DNA of 64,000 bases, taken from positions 3,553,894 to 3,617,893 of the forward strand of contig CP076040.1 in NCBI GenBank assembly GCA_014529675.2, in the 5' to 3' direction. The translations under genes were made by a program, and so were the position numbers. A model generated the notes under the pieces. That model was not told the DNA's origin. It did not search any database and was given only the letters and a program-made list of their open reading frames with translations. Position 1 is the stretch's first letter. Each line of letters begins with the position of its first letter. This document shows positions 9,372 through 18,454 of the stretch, piece by piece. The DNA is from Opitutia bacterium ISCC 52 (lineage in GTDB: Bacteria > Verrucomicrobiota > Verrucomicrobiia > Opitutales > UBA2995).

Positions 9372-9448
9372 AACTGTAGGAGCGGTTTGATCCCGCGATC
9401 GTACAGAAGCCGTTCGAGAAATCGGGGCGTAAAGCCCCTCCTACAGTT
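9372..9448. repeat. Paired GTAG-head palindromes, locus B
   Basis: AACTGTAGGAG at 9372-9382 is repeated in perfect inverted form at 9438-9448. Inside, GCGG-TTTGAT-CCCGC and GGGGC-GTAAA-GCCCC form separate hairpins. The left half resembles the widespread GTAGGAGCGG-type REP sequence of other bacteria. The repeat ends 14 bp before the start of the small membrane protein gene. Confidence 0.75.
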
Positions 9449-9462
9449 ACCTACCACACCCC

Positions 9463-9705
9463 ATGGATCAACAGCACTCCAAATCACCTCGCTCCAAGCT
9501 CTCTCGCAATCTTCTAATCGCATTTTTCTTTGCCCTCTTTATGGGTCCAGGGCCTGGCCTGTATCTTATCAACGGATACGCTGCGGAAGGCGGAACCATT
9601 CTGGGTCTACCCGCGCTTTATCTTTGGGCTCTGTTCTGGTGCGCGATTGAAGGGCTAATTGTTTTAATTGCATACAAGACCATTTGGAAGGAAAGCGCGG
9701 TATGA
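9463..9705 (+). CDS. Small two-TM protein, probable symporter companion
   Basis: 80 residues with two hydrophobic segments (about 17-40 and 48-72) and a basic start, resembling DUF3311/YhdT-type small proteins that sit before SSS-family symporters. Its stop codon overlaps the symporter start as ATGA at 9702-9705, which implies translational coupling. In characterised pairs such proteins aid assembly or function of the transporter; this is inferred here from position and topology only. Confidence 0.75.
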   Translation: MDQQHSKSPRSKLSRNLLIAFFFALFMGPGPGLYLINGYAAEGGTILGLPALYLWALFWCAIEGLIVLIAYKTIWKESAV

Positions 9706-11393
9706 TGGCTATCACTCCATACTTCGCAGCCACAGAGATGGGCATGACACCCATCATTGTACTCATCCTTTACATGATCATGCTCCTGGCCTTCGGGATC
9801 GTGGCATACATGAAGAGCTCGGCTTCCGAGGAGGATTACTACCTGGCCGGTCGAGGGCAGGGAGTTCTCGTAACCGTGCTGACCATCATGGCCACTTTCT
9901 TTTCCAGTGCAGCCATGCTCGGCATCCCCGGAGTCATCTACAAGGATGGTATGGCATTTCTGTTTTTCGCCTTAAACCTGCCCGTATCGGGAGCCGCCAT
10001 CTATATCCTGGGTTCCCGAATCTGGCGACTGGGTCGCATTCGTGGTTACGTGACCCCCGCGGACTTGGTAGCAGATTATTACGGTGGCTCGGCCTTGCTA
10101 AGGTCACTCGTGGCATTAGTCGGGTTTCTCTATGTGATCCCTTACATCATCATGCAGATCAAGGCTGGTGGTTATCTGGCTCAGCGCATGTTTCCGGATG
10201 CCGAGACCATCACACTTCTTGGGACCCAATACAGTATCTTTGAAGCTGGAACGATTGCACTATCCATCCTGACCATGTTCTATGTTCTCATTGGCGGTAT
10301 GCGTTCCGTTGCCTGGACCGACGTGGTGCAAGGAATCCTCTTGTTGTCGGGCATGATGATTGCAGGTATCGCTACCGTTATGGCTATGGGTGGACCTTCA
10401 TCCTTCTTTCAGCAACTGGCTGACCTTCCAAGCGATGCTCGTTCGTTGCCCGGGACCTCCGGAGGCTGGACCCCGTGGAAACTGATGACGATCTGTATAT
10501 TTGCCTCCCTTGGAACCATGATCCAGCCCGGTCAATGGATGCGATATTACGCAGCTCGTTCGACGAAAACACTGAAGCAAAGTGCCCTGATCTTTGCCGT
10601 CGTATTGCCGGCCGGCTTCCTGGTTGGTGTCATGCTCGTAGGACTGGGTGCGCGCGTCCTGTATCCTCCCTCGGCAGAAACCGGAACCTTGATGCCCCAC
10701 CCGGCAGTCGGTTCCTCTGCATCGGAGTTTGATCAAGCAGTGGTCGCAATGCTTCAAGAGCACATACCGCTCTTACTCGGAGTCGGAATTGGCGGAGTGG
10801 TTGTTTCGGTAATCATGGTCGCCATCATGGCCGCTTCCATGTCGACTGCAGACAGTAACCTGCATGCCTTGAGTGCTGTCCTCACCCGAGACGTCTATGA
10901 TAAATACGTTCGCCCGAAAGCAAGTGATCGGGAAAAGACCTGGTTCGGTCGAGGAGTTATTGTTGTGGCCACATTGTTAGCTCTTTGGCTGGTAAGTGTC
11001 GGCGAAGACAATCCTGATTTCCAACCGCTTGCGCTCATTGCTCAGCTGATGTTCGTAGCCATCGCTTTCTCGGGGCAGTTGCTACCCTTGGCAATCGACG
11101 TCCTCTTCCTTCGGAAAGGTACTCAAACCGGAGCCATCTGGGGTATCATCAGTGGTATCGTGGTGGTCTTTATTTTCACCCCATTCCCCACTCTGCTCTT
11201 TGGAGAAGGATTCGGAAACACCTTTGGCAGCATCACCGGAACATTAGGCAAACTCTTCGACATCGGCTTTATCGGTATCGTAGTAAACTCGATTGTCTTT
11301 GCCATCGTCAGTAAATACACAACTCCTCCCGACAAGGAACATATCCAATCTTTCCAGAGAGATTTGAAAACCGACCTAGGGCCCACAAGGTGA
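9702..11393 (+). CDS. Sodium:solute symporter (SSS family)
   Basis: 563 residues from ATG 9702. The frame extends upstream to a TTG at 9684, but the ATGA overlap with the preceding gene makes 9702 (or ATG 9705) the better start. About 13 hydrophobic segments are visible. The family-typical region EEDYYLAGRG after TM1 and the TMATFFSSAAMLG-like TM2 place it in the SSS (PutP/SGLT) family. It imports a solute with Na+; the substrate cannot be read from sequence. As the last gene of the AraC-linked run it is the presumed uptake step for the FucI-like, enolase-like and MetE-like enzymes. Confidence 0.92.
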   Translation: MMAITPYFAATEMGMTPIIVLILYMIMLLAFGIVAYMKSSASEEDYYLAGRGQGVLVTVLTIMATFFSSAAMLGIPGVIYKDGMAFLFFALNLPVSGAAIYILGSRIWRLGRIRGYVTPADLVADYYGGSALLRSLVALVGFLYVIPYIIMQIKAGGYLAQRMFPDAETITLLGTQYSIFEAGTIALSILTMFYVLIGGMRSVAWTDVVQGILLLSGMMIAGIATVMAMGGPSSFFQQLADLPSDARSLPGTSGGWTPWKLMTICIFASLGTMIQPGQWMRYYAARSTKTLKQSALIFAVVLPAGFLVGVMLVGLGARVLYPPSAETGTLMPHPAVGSSASEFDQAVVAMLQEHIPLLLGVGIGGVVVSVIMVAIMAASMSTADSNLHALSAVLTRDVYDKYVRPKASDREKTWFGRGVIVVATLLALWLVSVGEDNPDFQPLALIAQLMFVAIAFSGQLLPLAIDVLFLRKGTQTGAIWGIISGIVVVFIFTPFPTLLFGEGFGNTFGSITGTLGKLFDIGFIGIVVNSIVFAIVSKYTTPPDKEHIQSFQRDLKTDLGPTR

Positions 11394-11399
11394 AAAGCG

Positions 11400-11507
11400 C
11401 TAAAGCCCTTTCAGATACTCCACCAGTTTATCTATCTGGTCGGCTGTAATCACAGCCGAGAAATTGGCCATGGGCACCTGTTCGTAGCCTTCAACGATTA
11501 GAATCCA
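11400..11507 (-). pseudogene. C-terminal fragment of a c-type cytochrome
   Basis: Minus-strand translation ends ...IVEGYEQVPMANFSAVITADQ then IDKLVEYLKGL and a stop. This is the C-terminal Met-ligand helix region of a small cytochrome c domain (xxVPMxxF then a final LVEYLKxL helix). The frame is closed by a stop just upstream (TAA at 11508-11510), so there is no haem CxxCH and no start. A further fragment, TTFRYRMPAGKGKLGSTVD, lies in another register at about 11583-11650 between two stops and may be from the same or another lost gene. No function expected. Confidence 0.6.
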
Positions 11508-11661
11508 TTAAATCCCAACTTTTTACTGCGTCTCTGGGTAGGCTCCAAAGCTTGTAACAAAATTGTCAAAAAACCCCACTATTTATCGAGGTCAACGGTC
11601 GACCCCAGCTTGCCTTTTCCAGCTGGCATGCGGTACCTAAATGTGGTAGGACCTTAATCGA

Positions 11662-12978
11662 ATGTATCTACATAACCTAAGAACTACAATGACCACAAAG
11701 CCCAACCGTTTTGGTCACCATACCATTGGTCGACGACAATTTCTACGCGCAGCAGGCGCCATGATCGCCCTGCCATCCCTTGAATCTATTGCTGCACCGC
11801 TCACAAAAGCTGCTGCTACCACCAAGGGCGCTAAAAACCTGGTTTCCATCGGGGCCTACCTCGGCTGGCACCAGAATGCCTTTTTCCCGAAAGAAGTCGG
11901 TAAAGGCTATAACTTACCGCCCACCCTGGCACCGCTGGCAGGCCACCAGGACGACTTTACGGTCTTCTCCGGCCTGGATCACCGGGCTCCCAATGGTCAT
12001 GGCGCCTGGAGTAACTTTCTTTGCGGAAACACTCCGAAGGCCTACTCAATGGACCAAATCGTGGCTGATCAGATTGGCCAGAAGTCGCGCTTTCCCTCTG
12101 TGCAGCTGACTGCGGGCACCGGCGAAGGCAGCAAGAACATGAGTTTCACGAAACAGGGTATCGGCTTACCAATGACTCAACGCCCGAGCGTGTTCTATAA
12201 AGAGCTATTCATGTCAGAAGCCGATAAGGCTCGCATGGAATACATGCTGCGTAGCGGGAAGAGTTCTCTCGACCTTGTTCTGGAGGATGCCATGCGCCTA
12301 CAGAAGGCCGTCCCTAAAAACGATGGGGAAAAACTGGAAGAGTATTTCGATTCCATGCGCTCAGTGGAAAAACGAATGGAACGCCAGATCTCACAGATCA
12401 ACGATCCCCTCCCGACTACCGATTACAAGTTACCCGATTCTGATCCCATCACACCCAACCTCCTCATGGAGGCCGAGGTATTGATGTATGACCTCATGGC
12501 CCTGGCGATCGAGACCGACTCAAGCCGAGTGCTTTCTTTCTTCATCGACGGGCTCGGACAGGTCTTTTCTTTCGATGGGCAACCACTCCGTTCAGGATAC
12601 CACGGTCTATCTCACCACGGAAACGATCCGGAGATGATCCGTGACCTGGTATCGATCGAATCTACTCACATGCATTGCCTAAGCGGATTCCTCGACCAGC
12701 TGAAGGAGAAGAAACGCCCCGATGGAAAATCTTTACTAGACGAAACCATTATCCTGGTCGGTACCGGCATGGGTGATGCCAGCCGTCACTCCAACGCCAA
12801 TCTTCCAACCATGGTAGCAGGCGGTGGATTTAATCATGGCAGCCACATTGCGATCGATTCTGCCAAACCAGATGCGCCACTATTGGGTGACCTATATATC
12901 ACTTTGATGCAACGACTAGGAGTTGAGACCAATGAGTTCTCCAACGCCAATCGCAATCTGAATCACCTCTTCAGCTAA
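11662..12978 (+). CDS. DUF1552 family Tat-exported protein
   Basis: 438 residues. A twin-arginine signal (GRRQFLRAAGAMIALPSLES) spans about residues 22-45. The body has the family blocks GYHGLSHHGND near 315 and LVGTGMGDASRHSN near 370. The start may instead be ATG 11689 (residue 10); neither has a convincing ribosome site. Its stop overlaps the next gene's ATG by one base (TAATG), so the DUF1592-type partner is translationally coupled. It is the most divergent of the three DUF1552 copies in the window. Confidence 0.9.
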   Translation: MYLHNLRTTMTTKPNRFGHHTIGRRQFLRAAGAMIALPSLESIAAPLTKAAATTKGAKNLVSIGAYLGWHQNAFFPKEVGKGYNLPPTLAPLAGHQDDFTVFSGLDHRAPNGHGAWSNFLCGNTPKAYSMDQIVADQIGQKSRFPSVQLTAGTGEGSKNMSFTKQGIGLPMTQRPSVFYKELFMSEADKARMEYMLRSGKSSLDLVLEDAMRLQKAVPKNDGEKLEEYFDSMRSVEKRMERQISQINDPLPTTDYKLPDSDPITPNLLMEAEVLMYDLMALAIETDSSRVLSFFIDGLGQVFSFDGQPLRSGYHGLSHHGNDPEMIRDLVSIESTHMHCLSGFLDQLKEKKRPDGKSLLDETIILVGTGMGDASRHSNANLPTMVAGGGFNHGSHIAIDSAKPDAPLLGDLYITLMQRLGVETNEFSNANRNLNHLFS

Positions 12979-15596
12979 TGAAATCGAAGAGCTTGATAAG
13001 TCTGCTGATTGGAACTTCAGCGGCCGTAACCCTGAGCGCAAACGAAAGTACCCCTATTTCGGATACGCATTACAACATCCTTTCTAACTACTGCCTGAAT
13101 TGCCATGACGAAGTGGAAATGAAGGGGGATCTCAACCTTGACCACTACTCGGTCGACTGGAACGACAGAGAGCAACGAGACCTGTGGGAAGGTGCGCTTC
13201 GAATGGTTAAAGATGGCCTCATGCCACCAGAGGATGAAGATCAGCCTACGAAGGAAGAGCGCATCCAAATGCTCACCTGGTTAGATGAAAAGCTACTGCA
13301 CCATACTCCTATCGGCGGCACCTTACCCCGAAGGCTCAGTGCAGAAGAATACCGCTCGACTATCAGGGATCTTTTTGACCTACCCGACTACGAACTTCCC
13401 CTAGGATTTCCCAAAGACTCTGAATACCACGGTTTCAACAACGTGGGTGAAGGCCTGGTCCTTTCCCCGCCCCTCATGGAAGCCTACACCAAAGTAGCTG
13501 GGCAGATTGCAGATACTATTTACCCACCCGCCCGCAAGGCACCGCCCCCTACGACACGGACCGCCGGTCCCAATGATATGGTGCTCAGTTTCTCCGCCGG
13601 TAAAGTGGTAGACGATGCCTTATTGCTCGTTTCGCGTGGGCACGAAATTTTTCGCAGCTGCTCCTGGCCCAGCCGCATGGAAATTATGTCATCCGGGACT
13701 TACCGAGTCACGGTGAGCGCAGCCAAGCATAAGCCGACCTGGGGAGGCCCGATGAAGCTGGAAATCCGTGCTCGTGAGCTCAGTGCCAGTGATCGCTCCC
13801 GCGCAGATGTCTTTCGCCTGCTCAAAGTCATTGATGTTCCCTCAACGGAACCCACAACCATTACCTTCGAAGCAGAGCTCTACGAAGGTCAGACATTGCT
13901 CTTTCGCTGGATGAATGCGGACATGGCCCACGACTATTCCAAATTCGCCAACCACATGCGCGAATGGTTTGAAAAAGATAAGCGTTGGTTAGCTGCCTGG
14001 CAGCACACCGTCTTTCCGAACGGCGATTTCAGCAAGATTCGCACATCCGTTATTCGTGGACGCAGTGGATGGGAGTTCCTCTCCAAAGCACTCGAGGATC
14101 CAGACCTCGATATGAGTCGCGCGACCATGGACGATCCTCTCACGGTCAAATTTCTGGAACTCGCCGACTCCAACACCGGTATGTTTAATTTCGCCGACAT
14201 ACTGTGCCACTACTACTTCACGAATGGTCCAGCCATAGAGTTTCATAGCGCAACCATCGAAGGTCCTTTAAAAATGGTCGATGGGCCACGCGAAATGTTG
14301 GCTCAAAAGCTACAAAAGCAATTTGTCGGAACACGCAAACCTGGCCAGTCTGATGAAGCGTTTACACGAGACATGCTTACAAGGTTCTTGCCAAAGGCTT
14401 TTCGCCGACCGGTGGATCAACAGAGTATCGATACGTACCTGGGGATTGCGAAGCGTCACTGGGAAGCAGGTAATTCCTTTGACGATACCATGCATTTGCT
14501 CGTGCGAAATATTCTAATCTCTCCTCGCTTTCTGTATCGGTTAGCTAGCCCGGATGAGCTGGATGATTATGACTTGGCTAGCCGTCTATCCTATTTTCTA
14601 ACCCAGGCACCTCCTGACCAAAAACTACTCAAACTGGCCAAGACCGGAAAGTTGTCAGATCCTGAAACTCTGCGGGCAGAAGCCATTCGCCTCATGCCCA
14701 AGGAACCGGGCAACGCCATGGTCCAGAGTTTCACTGGCCAGTGGCTCGACACCAAGTTGCTGCCCGAGATCATGCCCGATCCGAAGTTTGAATTCTCTGA
14801 AGCCGAAATCGCCATCGCCGAGGAAGAGGTAGAACATTTCTTTACAGAGATCCTCACAAAGAATCTTCCGATGACCGATTTCATCGATCCGGATTTTCAT
14901 TACACCACTCCGACCTTTGCGAAGGATAATTATCAATACACCCAATCAGAATGGGACGAGGAATCCAGTTCCTCCATGGATTCTGAAAACGGTTTACGAA
15001 AATTACCACTGGACCGTGGCGGGCGCTTTGGCGGACTCCTAGCCCAATCGGCAATCCTGACCGCCACAGCTAATGGTGTGGATACCCAGGCCGTGCTAAG
15101 AGGCGTTTGGGTTCTTGAGAACATCATGGGAACCCCGCCCCCCGAACCACCCAAAAGTGTGCCAGCTCTTACACCTGATACTCGCGGAGCAACCACTCCG
15201 CGCGAAATGTTGGGTGCCCATATGGGAGACACCTCTTGCGCATCCTGCCACAAGCTCATCGATCCCATCGGATTCATGCTTGAGAACTTTGATCCCGTGG
15301 GCAATTGGCGCGAACTATGGCCCAAAATTGATGTGCCGATCGACTCAACGGGTGTGCTTCCTGATGGAACTCAAATCAATGATATCACTGACTTCAAAGC
15401 CTGGCTCGTAGACAACATCGATCTATTTTCTCAATGCATCTCAGAGAAGCTCCTGACCTACGCCACCGGACGTGTTCCCAACTATGCGGAGCGGCACGAG
15501 ATTGAGAAGATCGTGAAGGAAAACCACAGGAACGGAAATGGTTTTCAGGATTTGTTTCTTGCGCTGGTTACGAGCGAGACTTTTGGGACCAAATAG
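12978..15596 (+). CDS. DUF1587/DUF1592/DUF1588/DUF1585 haem-binding protein
   Basis: 872 residues with an N-terminal signal peptide to about residue 21. A cytochrome-type CLNCH motif at 39-43 is followed by MKGDLNLD, typical of PSCyt1-like domains. Then come DUF1587 (RRLSAEEYRSTIRDLFDL, about 115-175), DUF1595 (FLPKAFRRPVD, about 475-535), DUF1592 (YDLASRLSYFL), DUF1588 with CASCHKLIDPIGFMLENFD, and DUF1585 at the C-terminus. Two CxxCH motifs suggest two covalent haems in an exported protein. Function is unknown; the obligate pairing with DUF1552 implies a shared task. It overlaps the DUF1552 stop by one base. Confidence 0.92.
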   Translation: MKSKSLISLLIGTSAAVTLSANESTPISDTHYNILSNYCLNCHDEVEMKGDLNLDHYSVDWNDREQRDLWEGALRMVKDGLMPPEDEDQPTKEERIQMLTWLDEKLLHHTPIGGTLPRRLSAEEYRSTIRDLFDLPDYELPLGFPKDSEYHGFNNVGEGLVLSPPLMEAYTKVAGQIADTIYPPARKAPPPTTRTAGPNDMVLSFSAGKVVDDALLLVSRGHEIFRSCSWPSRMEIMSSGTYRVTVSAAKHKPTWGGPMKLEIRARELSASDRSRADVFRLLKVIDVPSTEPTTITFEAELYEGQTLLFRWMNADMAHDYSKFANHMREWFEKDKRWLAAWQHTVFPNGDFSKIRTSVIRGRSGWEFLSKALEDPDLDMSRATMDDPLTVKFLELADSNTGMFNFADILCHYYFTNGPAIEFHSATIEGPLKMVDGPREMLAQKLQKQFVGTRKPGQSDEAFTRDMLTRFLPKAFRRPVDQQSIDTYLGIAKRHWEAGNSFDDTMHLLVRNILISPRFLYRLASPDELDDYDLASRLSYFLTQAPPDQKLLKLAKTGKLSDPETLRAEAIRLMPKEPGNAMVQSFTGQWLDTKLLPEIMPDPKFEFSEAEIAIAEEEVEHFFTEILTKNLPMTDFIDPDFHYTTPTFAKDNYQYTQSEWDEESSSSMDSENGLRKLPLDRGGRFGGLLAQSAILTATANGVDTQAVLRGVWVLENIMGTPPPEPPKSVPALTPDTRGATTPREMLGAHMGDTSCASCHKLIDPIGFMLENFDPVGNWRELWPKIDVPIDSTGVLPDGTQINDITDFKAWLVDNIDLFSQCISEKLLTYATGRVPNYAERHEIEKIVKENHRNGNGFQDLFLALVTSETFGTK

Positions 15597-15618
15597 TTCT
15601 GCTTAAAAAATGATATCG

Positions 15619-15690
15619 GCATCGCGAGGACGCGATCCCCTACCTCTTCTAGCACTTAAAGGTAGGGCCACTGCGTCCCCGCAGTGCCGC
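15619..15690. repeat. Paired GTAG-head palindromes, locus C
   Basis: Two units face each other. On the minus strand, 15644 down to 15619 starts GGTAGGGGATCGCGTCC. On the plus strand, 15661-15690 starts GGTAGGGCCACTGCGTCC. Both share the GGTAGGG head and a central GCGTCCYCGC, but the outer stem bases differ and are compensated to keep the palindrome (GATCGC/GCGATG and CACTGC/GCAGTG). Confidence 0.75.
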
Positions 15691-15702
15691 AACTTATTTT
15701 CT

Positions 15703-16413
15703 ATGAATCCCTATATTGTAACTCTTTTCTTCTCTCTGTTTCTTTCCTCCGCCCTCGCTGGCGAATACGGGGAACTCATTTTCCACGACACCTTTGATCG
15801 CTCGGAGTACCAGGAGTTAAAAGACGAGCCTGGCAACAACTGGACCACCAGCAGTGACAAAACCGCTAAGGGATTTAAGCAGATCGACCTGCGGGATGGG
15901 CATGTCTACATCTACACCCATGCCGAGGCCAATCACGCGACCTCCTTCCGCCAGGCCTTCGAATTTCAGGATGGCACCATTGGTCTTCGTTTCATGTTCG
16001 AAGATGAACGTGATGCACTGACCGCGAATTTCGCGGACATGGAATTAAAGTCCGTCTGGGCCGGCCATCTTTTCAAAGTCACGATCGGCACCAAGGACGT
16101 TCAGCTCATCGATCAGAAGACCGCCCAGATGGATCTCACGATTCGCAATGCCCGAGCAAAAGGGACTCTCACTAAAAAGCAAGAGGCCATGGTCGCCAGT
16201 AAGAGTATCAGCTTCCCCCATACACTCGAAACCAACAGATGGCACACGGTCCGTGCCACCGTCATTGACGATGAACTCATTTGTAGCATCAACGGGAACG
16301 CTGTCGGCTCCTTCAAGTCGGAAGGATTCGCTCACCCGACCAAAGGCCTCCTAAGATTATTGGTCCCTTATAACGCCCACGTGGACGACGTGAAGATCTG
16401 GCGAAAAAAGTAG
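15703..16413 (+). CDS. Secreted DUF1080/LamG-like protein
   Basis: 236 residues from ATG 15703, which begins a clean signal peptide (MNPYIVTLFFSLFLSSALAG). The frame is open back to 15610, but that part runs through the palindromic repeat and is not credible as protein. The body reads as a concanavalin-like beta-sandwich: LIFHDTFDRSE at the start, central NRWHTVRATVIDDELICSING, and DDVKIWRKK at the end. This is typical of DUF1080 (3-keto-disaccharide hydrolase-like) and related glycan-binding domains. The role is probably binding or processing of a glycan outside the cytoplasm. The family assignment is moderate. Confidence 0.75.
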   Translation: MNPYIVTLFFSLFLSSALAGEYGELIFHDTFDRSEYQELKDEPGNNWTTSSDKTAKGFKQIDLRDGHVYIYTHAEANHATSFRQAFEFQDGTIGLRFMFEDERDALTANFADMELKSVWAGHLFKVTIGTKDVQLIDQKTAQMDLTIRNARAKGTLTKKQEAMVASKSISFPHTLETNRWHTVRATVIDDELICSINGNAVGSFKSEGFAHPTKGLLRLLVPYNAHVDDVKIWRKK

Positions 16414-16417
16414 CTGT

Positions 16418-17341
16418 CTACTCCAATCCGTAAAACTCGTAGGCATTCTCGGCCAGCACCTTCTTCATGGCTGCCTCCCCTTTTGGCTCCAGGAATTCCA
16501 TCACGACGGCTTTGTAGTCGCCGTAACTTCCACCGCGCATAGTGACGGGCCAATTGCTTCCGTAGATCAAACGGTCTTCGCCGAAGACTTTCCATAGCTC
16601 ATCGAGCACCGGTTTATAGAAAGCCAAATCCACAGGAGAGGGTTGCATTTGAGACTGCTGGAACAATCCGGATATTTTGCAGTGCACATTAGGATTGCTT
16701 GCTGCTTGAGCGAGATCCTGTGCCCAATCCAGATCTACCGGTTTTCCGTCAATTTTGATCCCAGCCACGTGGTTGATCAGAATCTTCAAAGAAGGAAGCT
16801 TCTTAGCGATCTGATCTACCTCCTGAAGCGTAAAGTTATGCATGAGGAGATCCAGAGTCTTTCCCTTTTCAGCTAGGACGTTCAAGTCTCGCCAAACGGC
16901 CTCATTGAAATAGTTGTCTCCTCGGGGTCGGTCCCGCATACGAATTCCGACATAGCGGGTGTCTTGTGAAAGCTGTTTCAAATTAGCTGCGAAATCGTCC
17001 GTACCGATTTCCAGGCTTCCGACCAATCCAATATAGCGATCCGGTTCATCCCTCACCAAATCAAGTACCCACTGATTGTCTTCCAATCTGGAACTGGCCT
17101 CGACAATGAAAGTAGCTGTGATACCATTCTCATCACATACTTTAGCAAAGTCGGGAGGAAGAATCGGGCGGTAGAGAGCGGTGTCCGATTCCACTGGCCA
17201 ATCAACTCCCTCAGCACGTGTGGTATCGTAAAGGTGAATGTGCGTATCCACGATTGGAAGGCTGTCTTGTTTGCTACAACCTGAAATAGAAGCACAGCCA
17301 CAAATGAGGGCAAAAACTAAAGCTAAGCGGGACATCATCAT
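16418..17341 (-). CDS. Amidohydrolase-2 lipoprotein, L-fuconolactonase-like
   Basis: 307 residues. A lipoprotein signal ends with SISGC (lipid Cys at 22). The domain is a TIM barrel of the amidohydrolase-2 family: PIVDTHIHLYD near 29-39 (HxH metal/substrate site), LMHNF near 165, INHVAG near 187 and YGSNWPVT near 260. These match the fuconolactonase/PDC-lactonase group, which opens sugar lactones. Localisation in the cell envelope is unusual for a sugar-acid lactonase and suggests action on an external lactone or ester. It ends 5 nt from the convergent DUF1080-like gene. Confidence 0.85.
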   Translation of the reverse strand: MMMSRLALVFALICGCASISGCSKQDSLPIVDTHIHLYDTTRAEGVDWPVESDTALYRPILPPDFAKVCDENGITATFIVEASSRLEDNQWVLDLVRDEPDRYIGLVGSLEIGTDDFAANLKQLSQDTRYVGIRMRDRPRGDNYFNEAVWRDLNVLAEKGKTLDLLMHNFTLQEVDQIAKKLPSLKILINHVAGIKIDGKPVDLDWAQDLAQAASNPNVHCKISGLFQQSQMQPSPVDLAFYKPVLDELWKVFGEDRLIYGSNWPVTMRGGSYGDYKAVVMEFLEPKGEAAMKKVLAENAYEFYGLE

Positions 17342-17422
17342 GGTCGCATCGTAGATGTGCCCATCCGCTATTCAATAACGGAATGCTGCTCCTCGTCTTC
17401 CAAGTATCGAACCAATCTATTA

Positions 17423-18289
17423 CTACAACTTGGGGATCAGCACTGGCGTGTGTTTTTTGTAGTCCTCATACTCGGGCTGACCTCCCCAGGTTTTGTCCGC
17501 CCGTTTCTCCAACATGGGAACACCACTGATTTTGGTCAGCAGGAGCATGACAAAGACTGGCGAGATGAGTGTGGCATACTGCCAGCCCTGTAAGACAGGG
17601 AACGCGATGATGGCTACTCCAATCCAGATTACGATCTCTCCAAAATAGTTGGGATGCCGGGATTTGGACCAGAGTCCAGATTGGATAAATATACCCTGGT
17701 TGGCCGGATCCGCTTTAAAGGCTGATTTTTGGGCATCGGCGATTGCTTCGAATCCAAAACCAATTACCCACAAAACTAACCCAACGACAGCAAACGATCC
17801 CAGTGATTGTTTGATGGGGCTTGTTATGGCGGCCAACGCAGTAGCCAGGGTAAATGTGACCCACAACCCCTGAAGAGTCCATGCGAGCAAAAATCTCAAG
17901 AAGGATGATTTAATCGTATCGAACCGTTCATCCTTTCCGGCCTTGTGAATCCGCCTGAATAAAAAGGTAGCCAATCGAATGGCCCAGATGGAAACAAGAG
18001 CGGCTAAAAGCAGGGATCGCATATCCATGGTCGGGCTAGATACGACCCCGATAATAATGACCGTCAGATAGGTGATGCCTCCGGTCAGATCATAATATTT
18101 TTCAGTCTTGCCAAGATAGGATGGAATGAACATTGCCCACTGGATAAGGAATGCGACACAGACTCCAAAGGCAAAGAGCGGCAGGCCTAATACCTTGTTA
18201 CCCCCGACACTTCCAGCAACAGCAAATCCAACACCTATCAAGATAACTACAGGCATTGATACGAGAGCGATACGTTCGTCTTTGGTCAT
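17423..18289 (-). CDS. DUF1295 (steroid 5-alpha-reductase-like) membrane protein
   Basis: 288 residues from ATG 18289 (MTKDERIAL). The frame extends to a TTG at 18340, which I consider less likely. About seven hydrophobic segments are visible. The C-terminal signature is SRHPNYFGEIVIWIGV followed by EKRADKTWGGQPEYEDYKKHTP, diagnostic of DUF1295 and related isoprenylcysteine-methyltransferase/5-alpha-reductase folds. These enzymes reduce or methylate lipid-like substrates, with NADPH or SAM bound in the C-terminal part. The exact reaction is not known. Confidence 0.88.
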   Translation of the reverse strand: MTKDERIALVSMPVVILIGVGFAVAGSVGGNKVLGLPLFAFGVCVAFLIQWAMFIPSYLGKTEKYYDLTGGITYLTVIIIGVVSSPTMDMRSLLLAALVSIWAIRLATFLFRRIHKAGKDERFDTIKSSFLRFLLAWTLQGLWVTFTLATALAAITSPIKQSLGSFAVVGLVLWVIGFGFEAIADAQKSAFKADPANQGIFIQSGLWSKSRHPNYFGEIVIWIGVAIIAFPVLQGWQYATLISPVFVMLLLTKISGVPMLEKRADKTWGGQPEYEDYKKHTPVLIPKL

Positions 18290-18454
18290 AATATGAGTCG
18301 GAACTCCAAACACAATGGGAAAGAAACTTACATTTATCAAGATAGCAGCAAGTATTGTGCATAGGCTAACGGTTACTGAAGCTGTTCAAAAGTAATCTGG
18401 AAGAATGGAGTCTCTACTTCCTGATAGAGCCTAAAACCTAGGTTGACTAAACGA

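Noticed and set aside
15610-15702. N-terminal extension of the DUF1080-like protein
   Set aside because: The extension is palindromic repeat DNA; the clean signal peptide begins at ATG 15703.
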